This document shows, piece by piece, positions 16,385-23,882 of a stretch of 64,000 nt of DNA. The DNA lies in contig OZ242168.1 of NCBI GenBank assembly GCA_965205275.1, positions 1 to 64,000 on the forward strand, written 5' to 3'. This DNA comes from WTFY01 sp965205275. GTDB taxonomy: Bacteria > Pseudomonadota > Gammaproteobacteria > UBA4575. The notes under the pieces were generated by a model. The model searched no databases and was not told where the DNA came from. It saw only the letters and a program-made list of their open reading frames with translations. Both the position numbers and the translations under genes were made by a program. Each line of letters begins with the position of its first letter. Within the stretch, counting starts at the first letter, position 1.

Positions 16385-17749
16385 GTGGCACATATCCTGA
16401 TTTCTGCTGCTCATAAATCCTCCGGGAAAACCGTATTGAGCGCAGGGATATGTGCGGCCCTGCATGAACAGGGCCTGTGTGTGCAAGCTTTCAAAAAAGG
16501 TCCGGACTACATTGACCCAATGTGGCTGGCTAGGGCATCGCAGCGTAATTGTTATAACCTCGATTTCTGGACACAAACAGATGAAGAAATTGTATCCATG
16601 TTTGAAAAACAGACCCGGGGCGTTGATATTGGCATCGTTGAAGGCAATAAAGGACTGCACGATGGCCTGACTGAAGATGGCCGTGACAGTAATGCTGCTT
16701 TGGCAAAACTGCTCAGAGCACCGGTAATACTGATTCTTGATACACGTGGCACGACACGGGGTGTGGCACCCCTAGTGCTGGGCTACCAGCAATTTGATCC
16801 GGCGGTAACCATTGCCGGGGCCATTCTAAACTTTGTTGGCGGTGAGCGGCATGCAGCCAAACTGGTAAATGCAATGGAACGCTTCACGGATGTACCCATA
16901 CTGGGTACCGTATACCGGGACAAGGAGCTCGAGCTGGCAGAACGCTATCTGGGTCTGATGCCAAGCAATGAAGATCAGTTTTCTGGTCAGCGTATAGCGA
17001 ACATTTCAAGAATCATTGCAGATCAGGTTGATCTTGATCATATTGCAGCCATTGCAGATTCTGTGCCGCCCTCTATCCCGTTTTTAGAGGAACCTGCTGC
17101 AGATATACAGGATTATGGATTAAGAATTGCCTATGCCAAGGATGAAGCCTTTGGTTTTTATTATGCAGATGATCTGGACACCTTCTCACAACTGGGGGTG
17201 CAACTGCTGCCTTTCGACACACTGCATGACAGCTGTCTACCTGAAGCGGACGCACTTTTTATCGGTGGAGGCTTTCCTGAAAAAAGCATGCATAAGCTCG
17301 CAGCGAACACGCCCATGAAACAGGCGGTCCATGACGTCATTGAAAAAGGGATGCCTGTATATGCCGAATGTGGCGGGCTTATGTATCTATGTAATGCAAT
17401 CAGGTTTGAGTCGGACCGGTGCGAAATGGTGGGGATTATTGATGCTGAATGTGAAATGCATGAAAAGCCCGCAGGACGGGGTTACACGGTATTGCAAAAA
17501 AATACTCGACATTTGTGGTCAAGTACCCCGCAGAGACCTATTCCAGGGCATGAGTTTCATTATTCCACGCTTACAAATATAGCGGGCCGTTACAGTTATT
17601 CCTTTGAGGTCAGGCGCGGCTTTGGGGTAAATGGGCAGAACGATGGGATTTGTTACAAAAATCTGCTTGCCTGTTATATCCATCAAAGGAATACAGAGCA
17701 GAATCAGTGGATTCCGGATTTTCTTGAGTTTATAAAAACCTGTTTCTGA
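16385..17749 (+). CDS. dsrN: DsrN, CbiA-like siroheme amidase
   Basis: 454 residues, homologous to cobyrinate a,c-diamide synthase (CbiA/CobB). The N-terminal ATPase part has SAAHKSSGKTV and VEGNKGLHDG; the C-terminal glutamine amidotransferase part has AECGGLMYL with the nucleophilic cysteine. In dsr clusters this protein makes siroheme amide for DsrAB. The start is GTG 16385. Because BtuB and an adenosyltransferase occur elsewhere in the window, a cobalamin role was considered, but no other corrin genes are present. Confidence 0.92.
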   Translation: MAHILISAAHKSSGKTVLSAGICAALHEQGLCVQAFKKGPDYIDPMWLARASQRNCYNLDFWTQTDEEIVSMFEKQTRGVDIGIVEGNKGLHDGLTEDGRDSNAALAKLLRAPVILILDTRGTTRGVAPLVLGYQQFDPAVTIAGAILNFVGGERHAAKLVNAMERFTDVPILGTVYRDKELELAERYLGLMPSNEDQFSGQRIANISRIIADQVDLDHIAAIADSVPPSIPFLEEPAADIQDYGLRIAYAKDEAFGFYYADDLDTFSQLGVQLLPFDTLHDSCLPEADALFIGGGFPEKSMHKLAANTPMKQAVHDVIEKGMPVYAECGGLMYLCNAIRFESDRCEMVGIIDAECEMHEKPAGRGYTVLQKNTRHLWSSTPQRPIPGHEFHYSTLTNIAGRYSYSFEVRRGFGVNGQNDGICYKNLLACYIHQRNTEQNQWIPDFLEFIKTCF

Positions 17750-17757
17750 GGATGTAC

Positions 17758-17763
17758 TATAAT
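17758..17763 (+). promoter_or_regulatory. possible -10 box for dsrR
   Basis: A perfect TATAAT lies about 47 bases upstream of dsrR, just after dsrN. It may give dsrR its own promoter. No clear -35. Confidence 0.3.
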
Positions 17764-17809
17764 CGTGGCCCTCTTGTATAAAGCCATAAGAACAACCGGA
17801 TAAGCAGTT

Positions 17810-18136
17810 ATGTCCATAAAAATGACGAAAATCGCTGCAGACCAGGCTAAAAAATCTGCCTTGGAAGCGAAACTGGACAACACCCCATTACGAATAGCGG
17901 CTACTCGTAATGCGGATCACTCCATTCATTATGGGCTGGGGTTTGATGATGTTGGAAGCGGTGATGAAAAAGACCACCATTTCGAGTCCAATGGCGTAGA
18001 GCTTGTTGTAGCTGAGTCCAGTTTTGGCTTACTTGATGGCACAACGATTGATTTTGTTGAATTGGAACCCAAACAGTTTCACTTTGTGTTCCTGAATCCA
18101 AATGACCCGAATTATTCACCACCTACCGAAGGATAG
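17810..18136 (+). CDS. dsrR: DsrR, IscA-like protein without the cluster cysteines
   Basis: 108 residues of the A-type carrier (IscA/HesB) fold: LRIAATRNADHSIHYGL strand pattern, then LVVAESSFGLLDGTTIDFVE. The three cysteines that bind Fe-S in IscA are absent, as is known for DsrR of A. vinosum, where it is needed for full expression of the dsr genes after transcription. A start at ATG 17810 gives the family length. No dsrS follows; a strong stem-loop closes the unit instead. Confidence 0.9.
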   Translation: MSIKMTKIAADQAKKSALEAKLDNTPLRIAATRNADHSIHYGLGFDDVGSGDEKDHHFESNGVELVVAESSFGLLDGTTIDFVELEPKQFHFVFLNPNDPNYSPPTEG

Positions 18137-18254
18137 GCAGTATCGCGTCACACCGGTTGTATCCGGGCATCGGTTCTGAAATTCAAGGTGGTCTGGAAGG
18201 TAATCAGGTAAAAATAAAACAGAAGTATTTGTTTTTGTAACGTGTGGCTAACTG

Positions 18255-18289
18255 ATTAGGCGCAAATGGCAGTTGGATTTGCGCCTAAT
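18255..18289. terminator. 13-bp perfect stem-loop after dsrR
   Basis: TTAGGCGCAAAT pairs perfectly with ATTTGCGCCTAA around a 9-base loop (plus one further A-T pair). It lies between dsrR and the 3' end of the convergent 29-aa membrane peptide gene, so it can serve both strands. No T-run follows on either strand. Confidence 0.55.
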
Positions 18290-18308
18290 ATTGAAATGGA
18301 GCATGCGA

Positions 18309-18398
18309 TTAGAATTTCATAATAATCGCTATTGCTAAAATAATGCATGGAATTGCCATCGCGGCAACTACCAGCATTGTTTTGGTCATTTCACTCAT
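18309..18398 (-). CDS. 29-aa single-span membrane peptide
   Basis: A complete reading frame coding MSEMTKTML, then a hydrophobic stretch of about 19 residues rich in Ala/Ile, and a MKF end. This is a one-pass membrane peptide with a polar, positively balanced N-terminus. AGGAGA lies seven to eight bases upstream of ATG at 18398, and a strong stem-loop lies 20 bases after the stop. I know no name for it; size and form are like the accessory peptides of membrane complexes such as YnhF or CydX. It is oriented away from the NarX-like gene and towards dsrR. Confidence 0.6.
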   Translation of the reverse strand: MSEMTKTMLVVAAMAIPCIILAIAIIMKF

Positions 18399-18448
18399 AA
18401 GTACTTCTCCTGCAATATAAGATTTTATTTTTCCTAGACAGCGATCTA

Positions 18449-18469
18449 AGGGTTATTATCCCTAACCCT
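18449..18469. promoter_or_regulatory. 7-7-7 inverted repeat, possible operator
   Basis: AGGGTTA and TAACCCT are perfect 7-bp arms around a 7-base spacer, about 50 bases upstream of the 29-aa peptide gene and 155 bases upstream of the NarX-like gene. It resembles a dimer-binding operator; it does not match the known NarL heptamer well. Confidence 0.4.
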
Positions 18470-18623
18470 GTGAAATCCTACAAGAAAATCAGCAGGATTT
18501 GACGGTGGTTAAAAGATTGCTCTCATTACGCGTATAGTTTCAATGCTGGTAAAGTAACAGTAAATAATGATGTGCACAATACAATGTCACGAAACCCCTG
18601 CCTTAAAAATACTGGGTCGGTAA

Positions 18624-19994
18624 ATGTTACTGGGTGCCAAATTGAATGAGTTTCTAGCCACTTTGCGCATGTGGACGCAAAAAATTCGTGCCGGTGAGCT
18701 TTCTGCGCGCATCCCTATTTTTTCACAGCCAGAACTATCCGAACTTAGTCAGGATATCAACTTTGTTGCCGAAATGCTGGAGTCCCTGTCCAGAGATGCC
18801 GAGATACAACTGCACCGCCATACGGAACATATTGCACGCAAAAATAAATCACAGAAAATATTGTATGACGTAGTTACGAGTATCAATATGTCGCGAAACG
18901 TGAATGACCTGCTTGCACGTTTTCTGCATACCATGACAGAGCTGGTAGATGCACGTGGAGCCGTTGTTTATCTTGAAACGAAAAAAAATACCTATTCGCT
19001 GATAGCAGGAATTGGTTTTGGTACAGGTCTCAGGGACGAACCCCCGTATCTGCCTGAAAGTATACTTGAGTCTGATGGGCAACGAACGGTCCCTACCAAG
19101 GTTATACCTTGTCCTGATCAGACACGAGAAGATATTTTTAACAATGAAAAGCTTTCAATACTGATTGTCCCGTTACAGTATCGAGGCAAAGTTCTGGGTG
19201 TGTATAACCTGTACATTGATGGAGACAAGTTCAAAAATGATGGTGAGTATGAAGAATTGCTTACCAGCATGGGCCGACACCTTGGAATTGCTGTAGAAAA
19301 AGCGCGTCTGGATGAGGAAGCCAATGCCTTGTCCATCATGCGGGAAAGGACCAATATTGCCAATGAGTTGCACGATTCACTTGCACAAACGTTGGCAAGT
19401 ATTAAATACCAGATGCGGGTACTGGATGAAACCATACATCAGGAGGATGACGCCGCAACCTGGCAAGAGCTGGAACGCATTGAATCTACCATTGATGAAG
19501 CACATACTGAACTGCGTGCACTCATCGCGCATTTCCGGCTACCCATTGGTGAGTGCAGTCTTACAGTGTCTGTAGAACAGGCTATAGAGCGATTCAAGCA
19601 GGAGTGCGATGATATACAGGTATATCTGCAAAAAGAGTGGTCAGATACCATGTTGCCTCCACAAATTGAGTTACAGGTATTACGTATTATCCAGGAAGCC
19701 CTTACCAATACACGCAAACACAGTGAGGCCGGCACTGTACGTGTACTCATGCGAGGTGACGGAGAAGGTCATTATACAGTGTTAATTGAAGATGATGGCA
19801 TCGGGATGACAGATCTGCAGAAACAAAACCCTGCAGGCGAACACGTTGGAATCAGTGTTATGCAGGACCGTGCAAATCAGATTGGTGGTATACTCACCGT
19901 AGATGGAGAGCCGGGCGAAGGTGTGCAGGTCCGTTTTGAGTTTGATTATTTGCCGGGTGGTCCGCAAGACAATGTCCAGCATGAAATGGTATAA
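18624..19994 (+). CDS. soluble NarX-type sensor histidine kinase (HAMP-GAF-HisKA_3)
   Basis: 456 residues of the NarX/NarQ-like kinase group. From the N-terminus: a HAMP-like linker (IRAGELSARIPIFSQPELSEL) directly at the start, a coiled coil, a GAF domain (about 75-220), the HisKA_3 box ERTNIANELHDSLAQTL with phospho-acceptor His250, and a HATPase_c domain (EALTNTRKHS, DDGIGM). There is no membrane segment and no periplasmic nitrate-binding region, so the signal must be cytoplasmic or delivered by a partner. The start is not backed by a clear ribosome-binding site. The response regulator gene begins ten bases downstream. Confidence 0.88.
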   Translation: MLLGAKLNEFLATLRMWTQKIRAGELSARIPIFSQPELSELSQDINFVAEMLESLSRDAEIQLHRHTEHIARKNKSQKILYDVVTSINMSRNVNDLLARFLHTMTELVDARGAVVYLETKKNTYSLIAGIGFGTGLRDEPPYLPESILESDGQRTVPTKVIPCPDQTREDIFNNEKLSILIVPLQYRGKVLGVYNLYIDGDKFKNDGEYEELLTSMGRHLGIAVEKARLDEEANALSIMRERTNIANELHDSLAQTLASIKYQMRVLDETIHQEDDAATWQELERIESTIDEAHTELRALIAHFRLPIGECSLTVSVEQAIERFKQECDDIQVYLQKEWSDTMLPPQIELQVLRIIQEALTNTRKHSEAGTVRVLMRGDGEGHYTVLIEDDGIGMTDLQKQNPAGEHVGISVMQDRANQIGGILTVDGEPGEGVQVRFEFDYLPGGPQDNVQHEMV

Positions 19995-20004
19995 ACCCTG
20001 AGTC

Positions 20005-20682
20005 ATGATACCCGGCATGAAGCTACGAATTATAGTGATTGATGACCATACCCTGTTTCGTGAGGGGTTGCAGAGCCTGTTAAGCCGGCATGGGATAGAG
20101 GTTGTTGCCTCGGTAAGTGATGGTCATGAGGGAATCAGGTTGGCCCAGGATCTGCAGCCCGATATCGTATTGTTGGATATGCGAATGCCCGGGATGTCCG
20201 GTCTTGAGGTGCTGAAGCAGTTTCAACAACTTGAATTTGAAGCACCGGTAGTCATGCTGACAACCAGCGGTGATGAGCGTGACTTGGTAGAAGCCTTGCG
20301 TAATGGTGCCAAAGGCTACCTTTTAAAAGACATGGAACCCGACAATGTTGTCGCAGCTTTGCGCGAGATTATTAAAGGTGAAACGGTTGTTGCACCAAAT
20401 TTGACCCAGATACTGGCAAAGGTAGTGAAAGGGGAAGATCCTCTTGAATCCGAATTGAGTCCGCTGGATAACCTGACTCCACGTGAACGCGAGATTTTAA
20501 GCTTACTGGCCGAAGGCCAGAGCAATAAGGTCATCGCAAGAAACCTGGGCATCTCAGATGGCACCGTCAAGTTGCATGTCAAGGCTATTTTAAGAAAGCT
20601 GAGCATACATTCGCGTGTAGAAGCTGCAGTGATTGCGGTGGAGCAAGGACTCAGAGCCAAAAAAACATATACGGACAGTTAG
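20005..20682 (+). CDS. NarL/FixJ-type response regulator
   Basis: 225 residues: a receiver domain with IDDH acid pocket, phospho-acceptor Asp58 in LLDMRMPG and conserved Lys in KGYLLKD, then a LuxR-type helix-turn-helix (LTPREREILSLLAEGQSNKVIA). It is surely the partner of the kinase just upstream. Start could also be ATG 20017, which gives the more usual MKLRIIVIDD beginning. The targets are not known; adjacent candidates are the dsr region and the two small membrane peptides. Confidence 0.92.
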   Translation: MIPGMKLRIIVIDDHTLFREGLQSLLSRHGIEVVASVSDGHEGIRLAQDLQPDIVLLDMRMPGMSGLEVLKQFQQLEFEAPVVMLTTSGDERDLVEALRNGAKGYLLKDMEPDNVVAALREIIKGETVVAPNLTQILAKVVKGEDPLESELSPLDNLTPREREILSLLAEGQSNKVIARNLGISDGTVKLHVKAILRKLSIHSRVEAAVIAVEQGLRAKKTYTDS

Positions 20683-20736
20683 AAACCCTTCATTTTCGAA
20701 TCACTCCTGCCTGAATTTACTGGGGCCTGAATACCA

Positions 20737-21201
20737 GTGAAAACATTCAAACAGCTTGTCTCTGAGCATGAAAAATTAATCAATGAAATTATGCCCTGGG
20801 ACTTGGAGCATAAACTTTCCGGTAATCACAAGCCCTTTGTTCTAGATATACGTGAGCCTGAGGAATTTGCAGCGATGCACATTGCGGGTTCGGTTAATGT
20901 TCCACGGGGAGTTCTGGAGGCAGCTTGTGATTACGGCTATAGTGAAACCGTACCTGAACTTGTTGAGGCCCGTAAAAAAGAAGTTATTGTAGCCTGCCGC
21001 TCTGGCAATCGCAGTGTGCTGGCGGCCTATACCATGCAGTTGATGGGTTATGAGCACGTTATTTCGCTAAAAACAGGCCTGAAAGGCTGGGCCGACTATG
21101 AACAATTGCTGGTCGATGTAAATAATAGCGAAGTAGACCTGGATGATGCAGAAATATATCTAGGCTCCAGACCCGGTCCCGAACAGCAAAAGCCAGAATA
21201 G
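20737..21201 (+). CDS. single-domain rhodanese-like protein
   Basis: 154 residues with one rhodanese domain: VLDIREPEEFAAMHIAGSVNVP, and the active loop CRSGNRS carrying the persulfide cysteine near residue 88, then a variable acidic tail. No signal peptide. Rhodaneses near dsr genes pass sulfane sulfur to TusA/DsrE-type carriers, so a role in sulfur trafficking is likely. The start is GTG 20737. It follows the response regulator by 54 bases. Confidence 0.88.
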   Translation: MKTFKQLVSEHEKLINEIMPWDLEHKLSGNHKPFVLDIREPEEFAAMHIAGSVNVPRGVLEAACDYGYSETVPELVEARKKEVIVACRSGNRSVLAAYTMQLMGYEHVISLKTGLKGWADYEQLLVDVNNSEVDLDDAEIYLGSRPGPEQQKPE

Positions 21202-21241
21202 CAGTAAAGCAGCAGTGACCCAGTGGGGTGTAAACCCTGAT

Positions 21242-21272
21242 GTCTTGGAGGGCACACCGTGCCCTCCAAGAC
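21242..21272. terminator. 14-bp perfect stem-loop after the rhodanese gene
   Basis: GTCTTGGAGGGCAC pairs perfectly with GTGCCCTCCAAGAC around a 3-base loop. It sits between the rhodanese gene and the convergent 35-aa peptide gene and can act on both. It lacks a T-run. Confidence 0.6.
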
Positions 21273-21290
21273 CAAAGGAAGTGCAACGGG

Positions 21291-21398
21291 TCAGAAGATT
21301 GCCAACAGGATGCCAAATGTGGCAGAGATACCTGCTGCAAACAATAAAAAATCTGGCACAGGTATATTGATAAGAAAATCATTCTCTGCGCTGTTCAT
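21291..21398 (-). CDS. 35-aa single-span membrane peptide
   Basis: A complete frame starting MNSAENDFLINIPVPD, followed by a hydrophobic segment to the end (FLLFAAGISATFGILLAIF). A perfect GGAGG site lies nine bases before the ATG, and a strong stem-loop lies 19 bases past the stop. The peptide has a polar N-terminus and ends inside the membrane segment, like small subunits of respiratory oxidases. No family name can be given. An IS3-group element starts 130 bases upstream and may have cut its promoter. Confidence 0.62.
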   Translation of the reverse strand: MNSAENDFLINIPVPDFLLFAAGISATFGILLAIF

Positions 21399-21577
21399 CT
21401 TTACGGTCCTCCGGTTTAAAGGTTATGGGCTGGAACGCTGTGCCCGTAAAGTGCAGGAGCACACCGTGTCAGCTAAAAAATTCCTGGAAACACAAATACA
21501 TGTCATCTGAAAACCACTGTATCACTGTGAACCGCCCCGGTATTGTCGGAGGCTAAAACCTTTGAGAGGATTAGCCT

Positions 21578-21898
21578 ATGAAAACACAACCTGTCTATGC
21601 CCCGGAAGTACGGGAACGAGCGGTTCGATTGGTATTCACCAGCGAACATGAACATTCATCGCGTTGGTCTGCAACGCAATCGGTTGCTGGAAAGATCGGC
21701 TGTACGCCGGAAACACTGAGAAAGTGGATTCGACAAGTGGAGATTGATCAGGGAGGGAGGTCTGGTCTCACGACGGATCACGCTCAGAAATTCAAGGAAC
21801 TGGAACGTGAAGTACGCGAACTGAAGCGGGCGAATGAGATCTTGCGAAAGGCAGCGGCTTTTTTCGCCCAGGCGGAGTTCGACCGCCGACCGAGGTAA
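21578..21898 (+). CDS. IS3-group transposase OrfA
   Basis: 106 residues with the IS3-family helix-turn-helix (GCTPETLRKWIRQVEID) and the leucine-zipper region (KFKELEREVRELKRANEIL) that lets OrfA multimerise and join OrfB. Its stop TAA overlaps the ATG of orfB (TAATG). Confidence 0.92.
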   Translation: MKTQPVYAPEVRERAVRLVFTSEHEHSSRWSATQSVAGKIGCTPETLRKWIRQVEIDQGGRSGLTTDHAQKFKELEREVRELKRANEILRKAAAFFAQAEFDRRPR

Positions 21899-22794
21899 TG
21901 GTGTCATTTATTGATCACTATCGAGACGACCACGGTGTCGAGCCGATCTGCGCCGTATTGCCGGTCGCACCGTCGACGTATTATCGCGTCAAACAACTGG
22001 AATCGTATCCGCAGCGACGCTCAGCCCGTGCTCGCACAGACGCGGTGCTGGAAATCGAGATCAGCCGTGTCGGGCATGAAAACCGATGTGTTTAGGGTGC
22101 GCGTAAGGTTTGGAAGCAACTCAAGCGAGAGTCGATTGTGGCTGCGCGCTGCACCGTGGAGCGGTTGATGAGGAAACTGAGCTTGGCAGGGATCAGGCGC
22201 GGTCGACGCTGCAAGACGACCCTTCCGGCAGACTTGGCCGATCACCCTTTGGACCGGGTGAATCGTCAGTTTGTCGCAGCGCGACCGAATCAGCTTTGGG
22301 TGGCCGATATCACGTATGTGAGGACCCGATCCGGGTTTGTGTATGTGGCGTTTGTGGTGGATGTGTTCTCACGTTTTATCGTGGGTTGGCGTGTTCTGAA
22401 ATCAATGCAGACAGCGTTGGTTCTGGATGCGCTGGAACAAGCGCTGTGGGCCCGGGGAAAGCCACGAGGGGTCATACATCACAGTGATCGTGGCAGCCAG
22501 TACCTCTCGATTCGTTACACCGAGCGACTGGATGAGGCGGGGTTCAACGCATCGGTTGGAAGGGTTGGTGATGCTTACGACAATGCCTTGGCTGAAACCA
22601 TCAACGGCCTGTACAAAACGGAAGTGATCTACAAAGCGGGTCCCTGGCGGGGCCTGGAGGCCGTGGAACAGGCCACCTTGACCTGGGTGGACTGGTTCAA
22701 TCATCGGCGATTGCTCCAACCGATTGGCGATGTACCACCTGCTGAATACGAAATGATGTATTATCAACTAACCGAGTCGGCTCAAGCAGCATGA
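21898..22794 (+). pseudogene. IS3-group transposase OrfB with internal amber stop
   Basis: The frame codes a full DDE integrase-type transposase (rve: WVADITYVRTRSGF; HHSDRGSQY; AETINGLYKTEVI with the catalytic Glu), but TAG at 22093-22095 replaces the usual tyrosine of the VYGARKVW segment, after 65 codons. The frame is otherwise open from start to end. The nonsense change should abolish the transposase unless suppressed. Confidence 0.9.
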
Positions 22795-22985
22795 CTCAAA
22801 CTAAACAGTCTCCGGTAAACCCGGGGCGATTCACTGCGTCTGGTACAGGTCAGGTGCACAGCTGTCTTGCAGGGGTATATCTACCCTGAGGTTCCAGCGG
22901 GTGGAAGCTTATGTGCGGGAAATTAAATGAGTGTGAAAAAAATTTGCAGATTTCTTACAGAAGATACCTGGTCTGAATCCCGAAA

Positions 22986-23120
22986 AAACGGTTTTCAGCC
23001 ATAATGTTTGTGATCTTTGCGACGTGTACCGGAACGCTGCACGATCACTGCAAAGGGAAACGGTTTTCAGCCATAATGTTTGTGATCTTTGCGACGTGTA
23101 CCGGAACGCTGCACGATCAC
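22986..23120. repeat. 63-bp direct duplication at the 3' end of the S24-like gene
   Basis: Two identical 63-bp copies (22986-23048 and 23058-23120) are separated by nine bases. The copy on the right holds the last 18 codons and stop of the S24-like gene; the copy on the left is a non-coding echo beyond the stop. Replication slippage or an assembly error could give this. Confidence 0.9.
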
Positions 23121-23420
23121 ACCACGAATTGCGTTAATGCCTGAAACTTCTATTTCTTCATACCCCTCATTCAGGGCTCTTAGCACATAGCGCTTATCTT
23201 CTATGATCAGTTGGCGAAAAATATACTCATCGTCGACCATGGCCAATACATAACAGCCACTTTCTACGGCCGCCGCTGAATCGATGATAATGATGTTCCC
23301 GTCCTTGAATTCAGGCTCCATACTGTCGCCTAAAACGCGCAAGGCAAACGGTTCCGAATTGGCGCACCCACCATGATCAGCCAAGTCTGCCTGCAAAGGG
23401 ATATTTTCGGGGTTGACCAT
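23067..23420 (-). CDS. S24/LexA-like peptidase-domain protein without DNA-binding domain
   Basis: 117 residues covering only the S24 (LexA C-terminal) fold. The nucleophile motif GDSMEP is present (Ser33), but the position of the general-base lysine is arginine (Arg69 in EYIFRQL), so self-cleavage is doubtful. There is no helix-turn-helix. The ending RSGTRRKDHKHYG is basic. Similar stand-alone proteins occur in other gammaproteobacteria but I know no function. It is divergent from nrdA over a region with NrdR boxes. Its 3' end is part of a tandem duplication. Confidence 0.8.
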   Translation of the reverse strand: MVNPENIPLQADLADHGGCANSEPFALRVLGDSMEPEFKDGNIIIIDSAAAVESGCYVLAMVDDEYIFRQLIIEDKRYVLRALNEGYEEIEVSGINAIRGVIVQRSGTRRKDHKHYG

Positions 23421-23605
23421 AACCGTATTGTACAGTGAAAGGGTGCCGCTATCTGTTTTGTGGCACTCTAGATTATCAAAAAATTTTATTTATCCACCCC
23501 CAATATTTTAATAAAAAGGCCTCCAACTTCGTAACCTCGCGATTCTTCAGGGTTTTTGGTCTGATGGGCTGTCGGCCCTACAGGTTGCGCGCTAAATTTT
23601 TGTAT

Positions 23606-23621
23606 ACACAATATATTGTGT
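23606..23621. promoter_or_regulatory. NrdR box 1
   Basis: ACACAATATATTGTGT is a perfect palindrome that fits the NrdR-box consensus (acaCwAtATaTwGtgt type). NrdR represses ribonucleotide reductase genes through such boxes. Confidence 0.8.
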
Positions 23622-23742
23622 TTGTATTACCATGGCAGTTCCCGCTATTCATGCTTGCATGATGAAGCCTGAAGGGGCAAACACAGGGATGGATGGTCTG
23701 ATGGGCTGTCGGCCCTACAGGTTGCGCGCTAAATTTTTGTAT

Positions 23743-23758
23743 ACACAATATATTGTGT
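23743..23758. promoter_or_regulatory. NrdR box 2 (copy in duplicated segment)
   Basis: The same 16-base palindrome repeated 137 bases downstream as part of the tandem duplication. Natural NrdR boxes usually come as pairs about three helix turns apart, so this pair is unusually wide. Confidence 0.78.
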
Positions 23759-23882
23759 TTGTATTACCATGGCAGTTCCCGCTATTCATGCTTGCATGAT
23801 GAAGCCTGAAGGGGCAAACACAGGGATGGATGGGAAATTGCTTGAGAACCAATAACTTGAATATGCTTTGCCAGAGGACCAG

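Larger units (their letters stand above)
21528..22833 (+). mobile_element. IS3-family element, IS3 group, 1306 bp, inactivated
   Basis: Both ends are visible: left TGAACCGCCCCGG and right, read in reverse, TGAATCGCCCCGGG, followed by GGAG-CT on both sides, typical of the IS3 group. A 3-bp target duplication CTG flanks it (21525-21527 and 22834-22836). It carries orfA and an orfB interrupted by an amber codon, so it should not move on its own. It sits in the gap between the 35-aa peptide gene and the S24-like gene. Confidence 0.92.
23557..23830. repeat. 137-bp perfect tandem duplication in the nrdA upstream region
   Basis: 23557-23693 and 23694-23830 are identical, directly adjacent copies. 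Each carries one NrdR-box palindrome. Apart from this and an AT-rich stretch (23460-23515) nothing else is recognised in the 460 bases between the S24-like gene and nrdA. A recent slippage event or an assembly artefact are both possible. Confidence 0.93.

Noticed and set aside
18449..18469. Classic NarL 7-2-7 site
   Set aside because: Arm sequence and spacing do not match the TACYYMT heptamers; kept only as a generic inverted repeat.
21399..21510. Plus-strand reading frame (83 codons from 21259) over the hairpin and 35-aa gene
   Set aside because: It crosses a 14-bp perfect stem-loop, lacks a ribosome-binding site and resembles nothing; the minus-strand 35-aa gene has all the signals.
22834..22985. 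Short plus-strand frames (21 and 25 codons) after the IS3-group element
   Set aside because: No ribosome-binding site and no sign of a conserved product; the stretch otherwise shows nothing recognisable.
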